A DNA stretch of 64,000 nt, from contig NZ_JABWRD020000001.1 in NCBI RefSeq assembly GCF_014268785.2, positions 1,191,001-1,255,000 of the forward strand, written 5' to 3'. The stretch comes from Pseudomonas shirazensis (GTDB lineage: Bacteria; Pseudomonadota; Gammaproteobacteria; Pseudomonadales; Pseudomonadaceae). Shown here piece after piece: positions 44,554 to 53,053 of this stretch; the first letter of the stretch is position 1; the number at the start of each line of letters is the position of its first letter. A program made the translations under genes and the position numbers. The notes under the pieces were generated by a model that ran no database searches, was not told the DNA's origin, and saw only the letters and a list, made by a program, of their open reading frames with translations.

Positions 44554-44581
44554 TGGATCATTGCAGCGCTGCAATGATCCA
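44554..44581. promoter_or_regulatory. Perfect 28-bp palindrome after the D-lysine operon
   Basis: Each half is TGGATCATTGCAGC, and the two halves abut with no spacer at 44567/44568. As RNA it would form a strong hairpin with a four-base loop, 20 bases after the ATPase stop, but no T-run follows (ACTGCGTCG comes next). It could act as a terminator with another factor, an mRNA end protector, or a DNA-binding dyad. Confidence 0.6.
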
Positions 44582-44844
44582 ACTGCGTCGTTAATTATAT
44601 TTACCAAAACCCCTGGCAAACCCTTGCCAGCCAAGGCTCCACTTCCCTCAAGCGCCCTGAAACCGGCGCCAAAGCGCTCACGCCTCGTTTGACATATCGA
44701 ACGGCTCTGGCAAGCTAGAGACAAGCCCCGACCGGCATCGTCTCCTTCTGCGAGCCGGCAGTGCTCGGGGCTCCAGGCCGCATACAAGGCCCAGGCTGTG
44801 CGCCTGCACAATATCGACAGGAAGTACCTGTCCCAAGGTGACAT
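44582..44844. other. Intergenic region before the gamma-glutamyl hydrolase gene
   Basis: Together with the palindrome it makes a 310-base gap without a gene. The only promoter-like feature is TTGACA at 44689-44694; a -10 match about 17-20 bases on (AAGCTA or CTAGAG, 44712-44720) is poor. Nothing else is recognised. Confidence 0.4.
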
Positions 44845-45657
44845 ATGTCCAACAGCAACATTGGCAACAAGCAAACTTCCCTGCGCAAACCCGTCGTCCT
44901 GATGACCATGGGTAGCCAAGAGCGCAAAGGCCATGATTATCAGGTCATGACCCACAAATACATTACCCCGCTGGTCGACTTCGCCGACTGCCTGCCTGTG
45001 CTGGTTCCGACCTGCTGCGGCACCGATGACCTCGAGCGTTATCTGGATATGGCCGACGGCGTCTATCTGACCGGTGCCGGCAGCAACATCGACCCGGCCC
45101 TGTACGGCCAGGAGAACGAGACGCCAGGCAAAGGCCAGGACAAGAACCGCGATCTGTTCGACATCCCGCTGGTCAAACTGGCTCTGGCCCGTGGCCTGCC
45201 GATCTTCGGCATCTGCCGCGGCATGCAGGAAATCAACGTCGCACTGGGCGGCGATATCTACCAGAAGGTGTACGCCGAGCCGGGCTTCAACGATCACCGG
45301 GAAAACCCCGAGGATCCGGTTGAAGTGCAATACCAGGCCGTGCACAGCGTCACCATCAAGCCGGACAGCTGGCTGCGGGATGCCTTGGGCACTGACCAGA
45401 TCCGGGTCAACTCGTTGCATGGCCAAGGCCTGCGCAACCTGGGTGAGGGCCTTGAGCCGATCGCCCAGGCTGAAGACGGTTTGGTCGAAGCCATCCATGG
45501 CCCGAGCATCTCGCCCTTCCTGTTCGCTGTGCAGTGGCACCCCGAGTGGCAAGCGGCGAAAAACCCTGACTCGATCAAGATTTTCGAGGCGTTTGGCGAT
45601 GCTTGCCGCGCTCAGGTCCGCAAGTCCCAGGCCAGCAAGCGTAACCAGGCTGCCTGA
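44845..45657 (+). CDS. Gamma-glutamyl hydrolase, class I glutamine amidotransferase (peptidase C26)
   Basis: Predicted 270 residues. The nucleophile Cys lies in PIFGICRGMQEIN, and the His/Glu pair in AVQWHPEWQA, as in PuuD/SpuA-type gamma-glutamyl-gamma-aminobutyrate hydrolases of polyamine breakdown. The catalytic triad is complete. The start ATG 44845 follows AAGGTGACAT. It sits between the D-lysine and galactarate genes without obvious metabolic link, and the same neighbour is remembered in P. putida (PP_3598). Substrate is not established. Confidence 0.85.
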   Translation: MSNSNIGNKQTSLRKPVVLMTMGSQERKGHDYQVMTHKYITPLVDFADCLPVLVPTCCGTDDLERYLDMADGVYLTGAGSNIDPALYGQENETPGKGQDKNRDLFDIPLVKLALARGLPIFGICRGMQEINVALGGDIYQKVYAEPGFNDHRENPEDPVEVQYQAVHSVTIKPDSWLRDALGTDQIRVNSLHGQGLRNLGEGLEPIAQAEDGLVEAIHGPSISPFLFAVQWHPEWQAAKNPDSIKIFEAFGDACRAQVRKSQASKRNQAA

Positions 45658-45755
45658 CTCCCTGCTTCGTTAGTTTGATCGCGGGGCGGCGCAAGGCCGC
45701 CCCCCCCCGCTTCCCCGGTCATCCTCTGCTGGTCCCAGAACACCTACCGTGGCAG

Positions 45756-45789
45756 CGCGGGGTGGGCTTGTGCCTGTCCCCGCGATCCT
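45756..45789 (+). terminator. Terminator-like hairpin downstream of the hydrolase gene
   Basis: CGCGGGG (45756-45762) pairs with CCCCGCG (45778-45784) across a 15-base loop, followed by ATCCTTTTTC. The T-run supports termination; the distance from the stop (98 bases) is long. Confidence 0.45.
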
Positions 45790-45951
45790 TTTTCTGCCAT
45801 CCGTGCAGAGATATGATGACTAACGGCTGATTTATTATTCCCCTCTATCCCGCGCCCTGACCTCACACCTATCCCCCTGCAAGTACCTGCCGCATTTGTG
45901 CGGAAAGCGACTACGAGAAAAAACTGCGCCGAGGGACTAGTCATTTCTTAG

Positions 45952-45968
45952 GTTGTACGATAACTTAC
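45952..45968. promoter_or_regulatory. Candidate GntR/FadR-type operator before kdgD
   Basis: GTTGTACGATAACTTAC; its first 13 bases have dyad symmetry (GTTnT...AnAAC), as in FadR-subfamily operators. The same word with two changes occurs at 52523-52539 before the gntR-type gene. It lies about 50 bases before the kdgD start, where a repressor would block transcription. Confidence 0.65.
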
Positions 45969-46017
45969 CTCTCACATTGATTCACCACCCCAAAAGCGCC
46001 ACAGGAAACCAATAACA

Positions 46018-46929
46018 ATGAATCCACTAGAGCTGCAGTCCATCCTCTCCCACGGTCTGCTGTCGTTCCCGGTAACCGACTTCAATGCCCAGGGCGACTT
46101 CAATCAGGCGGGCTACATCAAGCGTCTGGAATGGCTTGCCCCGTATGGCGCGTCTGCGCTGTTCGCCGCCGGCGGCACCGGTGAGTTCTTCTCCCTGGCC
46201 GCCAGCGAGTACAGCCAGGTGATCAAGACTGCAGTCGATACGTGCGAGCATTCGGTACCAATTCTGGCCGGTGTCGGCGGTTCTACCCGCCAGGCCATCG
46301 AGTACGCCCAGGAAGCCGAACGTCTGGGCGCCAAAGGTCTGTTGCTGCTGCCGCACTACCTGACCGAAGCCAGCCAGGACGGCGTAGCCGACCACGTCGA
46401 AGCCGTGTGCAAGTCGGTCAAGATCGGTGTAGTGGTTTACAACCGTAACGTTTGCCGCCTGACCGCGCCGCTGCTCGAGCGCTTGGCCGAGCGTTGCCCA
46501 AACCTGATCGGTTACAAGGATGGCCTGGGCGATATCGAGCTGATGGTGTCGATCCGCCGCCGCCTGGGCGATCGCTTCAGCTACCTCGGCGGCCTGCCGA
46601 CCGCTGAAGTGTATGCAGCTGCCTACAAGGCGCTGGGTGTGCCGGTGTACTCTTCGGCGGTGTTCAACTTCGTACCGAAGACCGCGATGGACTTCTACCA
46701 CGCGATCGCTCGCGAAGATCACGCCACCGTCGGCAAGCTGATCGATGACTTCTTCCTGCCGTACCTGGACATCCGTAACCGCAAAGCCGGCTATGCCGTC
46801 AGCATCGTCAAGGCCGGCGCCAAGATCGCCGGTTACGACGCAGGCCCAGTGCGTTCGCCACTGACCGACCTGACCGGCGAAGAGTATGAAATGCTCGCCG
46901 CCCTGATGGACAAGATGGGCCCGCAATAA
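46018..46929 (+). CDS. kdgD: 5-dehydro-4-deoxyglucarate dehydratase (decarboxylating)
   Basis: Predicted 303 residues of the DapA/N-acetylneuraminate lyase TIM-barrel family. GGTGEFFSL carries the substrate-carboxylate binding loop, VVYNRN the catalytic Tyr, and [10 protein letters not shown] the Schiff-base Lys. The enzyme turns 5-dehydro-4-deoxy-D-glucarate into 2-oxoglutarate semialdehyde with loss of CO2 and water. ATG 46018 follows AGGAAACCAATAAC. First gene of the galactarate operon; its product is oxidised by the dehydrogenase at 50114. Confidence 0.93.
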   Translation: MNPLELQSILSHGLLSFPVTDFNAQGDFNQAGYIKRLEWLAPYGASALFAAGGTGEFFSLAASEYSQVIKTAVDTCEHSVPILAGVGGSTRQAIEYAQEAERLGAKGLLLLPHYLTEASQDGVADHVEAVCKSVKIGVVVYNRNVCRLTAPLLERLAERCPNLIGYKDGLGDIELMVSIRRRLGDRFSYLGGLPTAEVYAAAYKALGVPVYSSAVFNFVPKTAMDFYHAIAREDHATVGKLIDDFFLPYLDIRNRKAGYAVSIVKAGAKIAGYDAGPVRSPLTDLTGEEYEMLAALMDKMGPQ

Positions 46930-46955
46930 GCGACCCGGCGGCCTGCCAATGCCGC

Positions 46956-46988
46956 AACCGGAGCGAGGCCACGCCCGCTCCGGTTTTA
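46956..46988 (+). terminator. Terminator-like hairpin between kdgD and the transporter gene
   Basis: A 10-bp stem, AACCGGAGCG (46956-46965) / CGCTCCGGTT (46976-46985), is followed by TTATC. Its place inside an apparent operon suggests partial termination, giving more kdgD transcript than transporter, or a separate promoter for the next gene. Confidence 0.6.
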
Positions 46989-47028
46989 TCGATCCCCGCA
47001 CAAAAATAACTAGTGGGAGTACACCTTC

Positions 47029-48396
47029 ATGCAAGCGACGAAAAAAACGCATGTACGTTATCTGATCTTGTTCATGCTCTTCGTCGTGACCACGATCAAC
47101 TATGCAGATCGAGCGACCATTTCGATCGCCGGCTCCAGTCTGCAGAAAGATTTAGGGATAGACGCGGTCACCCTCGGTTATATCTTCTCGGCCTTCGGCT
47201 GGGCCTACGTGCTCGGGCAAATTCCCGGCGGCTGGCTGCTCGACCGCTTCGGTTCAAAGAAGGTCTACGCCTTCAGTATCTTCACCTGGTCGCTGTTCAC
47301 CGTGCTGCAGGGCTTTGTCGGTTACCTACCGGTGGCCAACGCGATCATCGCCCTGTTCATGTTGCGCTTCATGGTCGGTTTTGCAGAGGCGCCGTCGTTC
47401 CCGGGTAACGCCCGCATTGTGGCGGCCTGGTTCCCGACTGCTGAACGCGGTACCGCATCGGCCATTTTCAACTCGGCGCAGTACTTCGCCACTGTCCTGT
47501 TCGCACCGCTGATGGGCTGGATCGTCCACGCCTGGGGCTGGGAACACGTATTCGTGGTCATGGGCGTACTGGGTATCGCCTTCTCGGCGGCCTGGATGAA
47601 GCTGATCTACAACCCTAAAGAACACCCGATGATCAGTGCCGAAGAACTCGACCATATCGAGCGCAACGGCGGCTTGGTCGACATGGATAAACCCAAGGCA
47701 GCCGGCGCCAGCGGGCCGAAGTGGGCCTACATCAAGCAGCTGCTGAGCAGTCGCATGATGGTCGGTATCTATCTTGGCCAGTACTGCATCAACGGCATCA
47801 CCTACTTCTTCCTGACCTGGTTCCCGGTGTATCTGGTGCAGGAACGCGGCATGTCGATCCTCAAGGCGGGCATCATCGCCTCGTTGCCAGCGATCTGCGG
47901 CTTCGTCGGCGGTGTATTGGGTGGCGTATTGTCTGATGGTCTGCTGCGTCGTGGTCATTCACTGACCTTCGCCCGCAAGGCACCGATCGTGGTCGGCCTG
48001 TTGCTCTCTACCAGCATGGTCATCTGCAACTACGTCGACGCCGAATGGATGGTGGTGGCGATCATGGCCCTGGCGTTCTTCGGCAAAGGCCTTGGTGCGC
48101 TGGGCTGGGCGGTGGTATCGGACACCTCGCCCAAACAGATCGCGGGGCTGTCCGGCGGCATGTTCAACACCTTCGGCAACATCGCCTCGATCACCACGCC
48201 GATCATCATCGGTTACATCATCAGTGCTACTGGCTCGTTCAAGTGGGCACTGGTGTATGTCGGTGCCAACGCCCTGATCGCGGTGCTGAGCTACCTGGTG
48301 ATCGTCGGCCCGATCAAACGTATCGAGCTGCGTGACGTGCCCAACGATGAACCGGCTCAGCCGGCCAGCAGCGAACTGGCCAGCTCGCGCCACTGA
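47029..48396 (+). CDS. MFS transporter for galactarate/glucarate (GudP/GarP type, anion:cation symporter family)
   Basis: Predicted 455 residues with about twelve membrane spans. The start VRYLILFMLFVVTTINYADRATISIAG and GWAYVLGQIPGGWLLDRFGSKKVY are characteristic of the hexuronate/glucarate branch of the ACS family. It should import D-galactarate and perhaps D-glucarate with protons. It sits between kdgD and garD, in keeping with that substrate. ATG 47029 follows GTGGGAGTACACCTTC. Close homologues are annotated gudP; the exact substrate is inferred. Confidence 0.88.
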   Translation: MQATKKTHVRYLILFMLFVVTTINYADRATISIAGSSLQKDLGIDAVTLGYIFSAFGWAYVLGQIPGGWLLDRFGSKKVYAFSIFTWSLFTVLQGFVGYLPVANAIIALFMLRFMVGFAEAPSFPGNARIVAAWFPTAERGTASAIFNSAQYFATVLFAPLMGWIVHAWGWEHVFVVMGVLGIAFSAAWMKLIYNPKEHPMISAEELDHIERNGGLVDMDKPKAAGASGPKWAYIKQLLSSRMMVGIYLGQYCINGITYFFLTWFPVYLVQERGMSILKAGIIASLPAICGFVGGVLGGVLSDGLLRRGHSLTFARKAPIVVGLLLSTSMVICNYVDAEWMVVAIMALAFFGKGLGALGWAVVSDTSPKQIAGLSGGMFNTFGNIASITTPIIIGYIISATGSFKWALVYVGANALIAVLSYLVIVGPIKRIELRDVPNDEPAQPASSELASSRH

Positions 48397-48403
48397 GTGA
48401 TTG

Positions 48404-48433
48404 CGCCTGCACCTGCTGAAGCGGGTGCAGGCG
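48404..48433 (+). terminator. Hairpin between the transporter gene and garD
   Basis: A 10-bp stem CGCCTGCACC (48404-48413) / GGTGCAGGCG (48424-48433) begins eight bases after the transporter stop. It is followed by TCTCGAAC without a T-run, so it may stabilise RNA rather than stop transcription. Confidence 0.5.
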
Positions 48434-48474
48434 TCTCGAACAAAGCCTGAGATAACTACAAGAAGGGCCTGAAC

Positions 48475-50028
48475 ATGCAGCTGATCGAAACTTCCGACTC
48501 GCCCCGCTACGTGCGTCTGCACGAGGATGACAACGTAGTGGTGGTGGTCAACGACGGTGGCCTGGGCGAAGGCGCCCGCTTTGCCGACGGCCTGACCCTG
48601 GTTGAAGCAGTACCACAAAGCCACAAGGTCGCCACTCTGGATATCGCCCAGGGCGAACCGGTGCGGCGCTACGGGCAGATCATCGGCTATGCCCTGGAAC
48701 CGCTGCGCAAAGGCAGCTGGGTGCAGGAAAGCCAGCTGGCGATGCCCGCCGCCCCCGAACTCGACAGCCTGCCGCGCTGTGACGCTGTCCCTGCCCCTCT
48801 GCCGCCGCTGGAGGGTTTTACCTTTGAAGGGTTCCGCAACGCCGATGGCACCGTCGGTACGCGTAATATTCTTGGCATCACCACCACCGTGCAGTGCGTG
48901 ACCGGCGTGCTCGACCATGCGGTCAAGCGCATCCGCAGCGAGTTGCTGCCCAAATACCCCAATGTCGATGATGTGGTGGCACTGACCCACAGCTATGGCT
49001 GCGGCGTGGCAATCAATGCCCGTGATGCCTACATCCCGATCCGCACCGTGCGCAACCTGGCGCGTAACCCGAACCTGGGCGGCGAAGCCCTGGTTATCAG
49101 CCTCGGCTGCGAGAAACTGCAGGCCGGCCAGGTCATGCATGAAAACGACCCCTCGGTAGACCTCAGCGACCCGTGGCTGTACCGCCTGCAGGACGCCAGC
49201 CTCGGTTTTGTCGAAATGATCGAACAGATCATGGCGCTGGCCGAAGCGCGCCTGATCAAGCTCGACCAGCGCCGCCGCGAGACCGTGCCGGCCGCAGAGC
49301 TGATCCTGGGCATGCAATGCGGCGGCAGCGATGCCTTCTCCGGTATCACCGCCAACCCCGCGCTGGGTTTTGCCGCCGACCTGCTGGTGCGCGCCGGTGC
49401 CACCGTGCTGTTCTCGGAAGTAACCGAAGTCCGCGATGCCATCTACATGCTTACTTCCCGCGCGCAAACACCGGCCGTAGCTGATGCACTGGTGCGCGAA
49501 ATGGACTGGTACGACCGTTACCTGGAGCAAGGCGCGGCCGACCGCAGCGCCAATACCACCCCGGGCAACAAGAAAGGTGGCCTGTCGAATATCGTCGAGA
49601 AGTCGCTGGGCTCGATCGTCAAGTCCGGCAGCGGCGCCATTCAAGGGGTGGTTGGCCCGGGTGAACGGGTCGAGCGCAAGGGCCTGATCTTCTGCGCAAC
49701 CCCTGCCAGCGATTTTGTCTGCGGCACCCTGCAACTGGCGGCGGGGATGAACCTGCACGTGTTTACCACCGGCCGCGGTACGCCGTACGGGCTGGCCATG
49801 GCGCCGGTGGTCAAGGTGTGTACCCGCACCGAGCTGGCCCAGCGCTGGCCAGACCTGATCGACATCGACGCCGGGCGCATCGCCACCGGCCGCTCGAGCA
49901 TCGAAGAGTTGGGCTGGGAGCTGTTCCATTACTACCTGGACGTGGCCAGCGGCCGCAAGCAGACGTGGGCCGAACAGCACCGCCTGCACAACGACATCAC
50001 CCTGTTCAACCCGGCACCGATCACCTGA
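48475..50028 (+). CDS. garD: Galactarate dehydratase
   Basis: Predicted 517 residues, as in GarD/UxaA-type dehydratases. The N-terminal SAF-like domain (about 1-95, [11 protein letters not shown]) is joined to the catalytic part ([64 protein letters not shown]). Conserved Cys and His residues for the metal site are present. It dehydrates D-galactarate to 5-dehydro-4-deoxy-D-glucarate, the KdgD substrate. No glucarate dehydratase gene is in the window, so this operon by itself only opens the galactarate branch. Confidence 0.93.
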   Translation: MQLIETSDSPRYVRLHEDDNVVVVVNDGGLGEGARFADGLTLVEAVPQSHKVATLDIAQGEPVRRYGQIIGYALEPLRKGSWVQESQLAMPAAPELDSLPRCDAVPAPLPPLEGFTFEGFRNADGTVGTRNILGITTTVQCVTGVLDHAVKRIRSELLPKYPNVDDVVALTHSYGCGVAINARDAYIPIRTVRNLARNPNLGGEALVISLGCEKLQAGQVMHENDPSVDLSDPWLYRLQDASLGFVEMIEQIMALAEARLIKLDQRRRETVPAAELILGMQCGGSDAFSGITANPALGFAADLLVRAGATVLFSEVTEVRDAIYMLTSRAQTPAVADALVREMDWYDRYLEQGAADRSANTTPGNKKGGLSNIVEKSLGSIVKSGSGAIQGVVGPGERVERKGLIFCATPASDFVCGTLQLAAGMNLHVFTTGRGTPYGLAMAPVVKVCTRTELAQRWPDLIDIDAGRIATGRSSIEELGWELFHYYLDVASGRKQTWAEQHRLHNDITLFNPAPIT

Positions 50029-50113
50029 TCGCTTTGCCCTCTGCCGCCGCGCTTGCAGCGTGGGCCGCAGAGGGATCTGTCCTATCCATTGTGTACTTCA
50101 ACAGGAGCAAGAC

Positions 50114-51694
50114 ATGCCTGAGATTCTCGGCCACAACTTCATCAACGGTCAGCGCAGCGCAGCTGGCAGCCAACGCCTGCAAAGCCTGGACGCCACTACT
50201 GGCGAAGCGCTGCCGTACAACTTCGTGCAGGCCACCGAAACCGAAGTGGACCAGGCCGCCCGCGCTGCCGCCGCAGCATTCGTCGAATTCCGCCAGCTGG
50301 CACCCGCCCGTCGCGCCGAATTCCTCGATGCCATCGCCGCCGAGCTGGACGAACTGGACGACGCCTTTGTCGCCATCGTCTGCCGCGAGACCGCCCTGCC
50401 CGCTGCCCGCATCCAGGGTGAGCGCGGCCGCACCAGCGGCCAGATGCGCCTGTTTGCACAGGTGCTGCGCCGTGGCGACTACCTCGGTGCGCGCATCGAT
50501 CTGGCCCTGCCTGATCGTCAACCCTTGCCACGGGTCGATCTGCGCCAGATGCGTATTGGTGTCGGCCCGGTCGCGGTGTTTGGCGCAAGCAACTTCCCAC
50601 TGGCCTTCTCCACCGCTGGCGGCGACACCGCAGCAGCATTGGCCGCAGGCTGCCCGGTGGTGTTCAAGGCGCATAGCGGCCACATGGCCACGGCCGACCT
50701 GGTCGGTTGCGCGATCACCCGCGCCGCCGAGCGCACTGGCATGCCCAAAGGCGTGTTCAACATGGTATTCGGGGGCGGCGTCGGTGAGTGGCTGGTCAAG
50801 CATCCGGCGATCCAGGCGGTTGGCTTCACCGGCTCGCTCAAAGGCGGCGACGCACTGTGCCGCATGGCCGCAGAACGTGCGCAGCCAATCCCGGTATTTG
50901 CCGAGATGTCGAGCATCAACCCGGTGATCGTCCTGCCGGGCGCGCTGGCCAAGCGTGGCGAAGCCATCGCCCGCGAGCTGGCAGGCTCGGTGTGCATGGG
51001 CGCGGGGCAGTTCTGCACCAACCCAGGCATGGTCATTGGCCTGCGTTCCGCTGAGTTCAGCACCTTGCTGGCCAATGTTGGCCAGGCGCTGGACGCTCAG
51101 GCCGGGCAGACCATGCTCAACGCCGGCGGCTTGCGCAGCTATGTCAGCGGCCTCGAGCATCTGCAGGCACATGCCGGTATCGAACACCTGGCGGGCCAGG
51201 CGCAGGAAGGCTCACAGGCGCGTGCTCAGCTGTTCAAAGCGGACGCCAGCCTGCTGGTCAATGCCGATCCACTGCTGCAGGAAGAAGTGTTTGGCCCGGC
51301 CACCGTGGCGGTCGAGGTGCAGGACAACGAGCAACTGCGCGCAGCCCTGCAAGGCCTGCGTGGCCAGTTGACCGCAACCCTGATCGGCGAGGCAGAAGAC
51401 TTCGAGGCGTATGCCTGGTTGGTCCCGCTGCTCGAAGAGAAAGTTGGCCGGATCCTGGTCAACGGCTACCCGACTGGCGTTGAGGTCTGCGATGCGATGG
51501 TCCACGGCGGGCCATATCCGGCAACTTCGGATGCGCGCGGGACCTCGGTGGGGACATTGGCGATCGATCGCTTCCTGCGGCCGGTGTGCTACCAGAACTA
51601 CCCGCAGGCGTTGCTGCCTGAGGCGCTCAAGGATGGCAATCCGCTGGGATTGCGTCGGTTGGTGAATGGGCAGTGGAGTGACGGCTCGCTTTAA
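50114..51694 (+). CDS. 2-oxoglutarate semialdehyde dehydrogenase (NAD(P)+)
   Basis: Predicted 526 residues of the aldehyde dehydrogenase superfamily. The cofactor region GPVAVFGASNFPLAFSTAGGD, general base Glu in PVFAEMSSINPV and nucleophile Cys in GAGQFCTNPG are intact. Length and the FGASNFPLAFSTAGGDT motif fit the KGSADH group, which oxidises 2-oxoglutarate semialdehyde to 2-oxoglutarate and completes galactarate breakdown to the TCA cycle. ATG 50114 follows ACAGGAGCAAGAC; the open extension to 50060 has no site. Last gene of the operon, 85 bases after garD. Confidence 0.92.
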   Translation: MPEILGHNFINGQRSAAGSQRLQSLDATTGEALPYNFVQATETEVDQAARAAAAAFVEFRQLAPARRAEFLDAIAAELDELDDAFVAIVCRETALPAARIQGERGRTSGQMRLFAQVLRRGDYLGARIDLALPDRQPLPRVDLRQMRIGVGPVAVFGASNFPLAFSTAGGDTAAALAAGCPVVFKAHSGHMATADLVGCAITRAAERTGMPKGVFNMVFGGGVGEWLVKHPAIQAVGFTGSLKGGDALCRMAAERAQPIPVFAEMSSINPVIVLPGALAKRGEAIARELAGSVCMGAGQFCTNPGMVIGLRSAEFSTLLANVGQALDAQAGQTMLNAGGLRSYVSGLEHLQAHAGIEHLAGQAQEGSQARAQLFKADASLLVNADPLLQEEVFGPATVAVEVQDNEQLRAALQGLRGQLTATLIGEAEDFEAYAWLVPLLEEKVGRILVNGYPTGVEVCDAMVHGGPYPATSDARGTSVGTLAIDRFLRPVCYQNYPQALLPEALKDGNPLGLRRLVNGQWSDGSL

Positions 51695-51703
51695 GCTTTT
51701 TGG

Positions 51704-51722
51704 GGCCGCTGCGCGGCCCCAG
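51704..51722. terminator. Hairpin between convergent dehydrogenase and gntR-type genes
   Basis: GGGGCCGC (51704-51711) and GCGGCCCC (51715-51722) form an eight-bp stem with a three-base loop. T residues lie just before it on the plus strand and none follow it, so U-tract termination is not supported in either direction, although the convergent position fits a terminator. Confidence 0.45.
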
Positions 51723-51726
51723 AAAT

Positions 51727-52476
51727 CTACACCCCTTGCGCCTCTGCAGCCTCATGCGCCTGGCGCAGCCGCTCACGGCTATTGGACAGATGCATGCGCA
51801 TCGCCATCTTCGCCCCTTCGCTATCGCCCCGCACAATCGCCTCGTAGATCGCTTCGTGCTCGTGGCGCAGACGGCTCATGTAATGCGCCTGGTCATCCTG
51901 GGCAATACGCGCCGAATTGAGCCGCGTGCGCGGGATGATACTGGTGCCGAGGTGATTGATGATGTCGGCAAAATAGTGATTGCCGCTGGCCTGGGCGATC
52001 CGCAGGTGGAACTGGAAGTCTGCCGATACCGCATCGGACGCATGCGCAGCGCCTTCGTTGATCTCATCCAGGGCCGCACGCATCCCGCTCAGCTGCTCGT
52101 CGGTACGGCGCTGCGCCGCCAGCCCGGCAGACTCGATCTCCAAGGCGATGCGAAGCTCCAGCACCGCGAGCACTTCACGCAAGGTGACCACGGTGGCGGG
52201 ATCGATGCGCAAGCCACTGCCAGGTGAGGCCTCGAGCACGAACGTGCCGATACCGTGACGAGTCTCGACCTGCCCGGCAGCCTGCAGCCGTGAGATAGCC
52301 TCACGCACTACGGTGCGACTGACGCCTTCCTCAGCCATGATCTGCGACTCGGTCGGCAGCTTGTCGCCGCGCTTGAGCTGACCACTGCGGATGCGTTCGG
52401 TCAGCACCGTGACCAATTCCTGGGCCAGACTGCGCGGCTTGCGCCGGGTCCTTGCCTGTACCTGCTGCTCTGTCAT
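51727..52476 (-). CDS. GntR family regulator, FadR subfamily, probable repressor of the galactarate operon
   Basis: Predicted 249 residues. Winged helix at the N-terminus (SLAQELVTVLTERIRSGQLKRGDKLPTESQIMAEEGVSRTVVREAISRLQAAG), then an all-helical FCD ligand domain (about 100-235) with the metal-binding pattern Asp...His...His (SADFQFHLRIAQASGNH, RLRHEHEAIYEAI). FCD repressors leave DNA on binding an organic acid, here probably galactarate or a pathway intermediate. I chose ATG 52476 (AAGGTG upstream) over ATG 52509. Operator copies are found before kdgD and before this gene, which implies autoregulation. Confidence 0.88.
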   Translation of the reverse strand: MTEQQVQARTRRKPRSLAQELVTVLTERIRSGQLKRGDKLPTESQIMAEEGVSRTVVREAISRLQAAGQVETRHGIGTFVLEASPGSGLRIDPATVVTLREVLAVLELRIALEIESAGLAAQRRTDEQLSGMRAALDEINEGAAHASDAVSADFQFHLRIAQASGNHYFADIINHLGTSIIPRTRLNSARIAQDDQAHYMSRLRHEHEAIYEAIVRGDSEGAKMAMRMHLSNSRERLRQAHEAAEAQGV

Positions 52477-52522
52477 GCCCTGTAGTTCACCTTGAGAGAC
52501 AGGCACCATGATAGCGCAAGCA

Positions 52523-52539
52523 GTTGTACGATCACATAC
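52523..52539. promoter_or_regulatory. Candidate autoregulatory operator of the GntR-type regulator
   Basis: GTTGTACGATCACATAC differs at two of 17 positions from the site before kdgD (45952-45968). It lies 47 bases upstream of the regulator start, read on the minus strand. No other copy was seen in the gaps between the galactarate genes. Confidence 0.65.
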
Positions 52540-52681
52540 GCAGACTGCGGGTTTTTATTGATACTTTGGCACTGCCTGTTTTACTCCTCGGCGCCCGTGC
52601 TGGATGGCGGCAAATTGCTGGCCCCCAAACCTCGAAAGCGAAGGCAAACTTCGTTTTCCTTCAGAAGCTTAGGACAGCATC

Positions 52682-53011
52682 ATGCGGGTATTTCTAGCAA
52701 CCATGGCCGGCTGCCTGCTGGCGACCTTCGCTATCACAGCCCAGGCCAAAGCCTTGAGCCAGAACGATCGCAACGTGTGTAGCTGGGGGTCGCAGATTGC
52801 CGCCGAGGCGCAGCAAGCCAAGCTTTCCGGGATCAACGTGTACGCCACACGCAAGCGCCTGCAGGCGCGCAAGTTCCCCAAACCGTGGATGCGCATGACC
52901 GCCTTCGGGATCACGGAACAGACCTACAACAGCCGCTCTCGACTCAAGCCTGCGGCCATCAAGAAAACCTATTTTGACCAATGCGTGCAACACGCAATTG
53001 CCAAGCGATAA
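52682..53011 (+). CDS. Small exported protein of unknown function
   Basis: Predicted 109 residues with a signal peptide ending TAQA-KALSQND (about residue 22). The mature part is about 87 residues, basic, with two cysteines (NVCSWGS and FDQCVQH) that could form a disulfide in the periplasm. I do not recognise a family. ATG 52682 follows AGGACAGCATC. It stands alone between divergent and convergent regulators. Confidence 0.7.
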   Translation: MRVFLATMAGCLLATFAITAQAKALSQNDRNVCSWGSQIAAEAQQAKLSGINVYATRKRLQARKFPKPWMRMTAFGITEQTYNSRSRLKPAAIKKTYFDQCVQHAIAKR

Positions 53012-53053
53012 CGATGTAAATCAGTAGCTTATAAGAACTTCATGATAAATATT

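Larger units (their letters stand above)
45658..46017. other. Intergenic region between the hydrolase gene and kdgD
   Basis: This 360-base gap holds a GC hairpin (GGGGCGGC 45683-45690 / GCCGCCCC 45696-45703) leading into nine C residues (45700-45708), a second hairpin at 45756-45784, and the operator candidate at 45952-45968. The short open frames in it show no coding signs. Confidence 0.5.

Noticed and set aside
45700..45708. Run of nine C residues as a phase-variation tract
   Set aside because: It lies in a non-coding gap at the end of a hairpin and not in a promoter spacer or coding frame that I can identify.
47959..49989. 676-codon minus-strand frame opposite the transporter gene and garD
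   Set aside because: Antisense to two well-recognised genes and without any motif.
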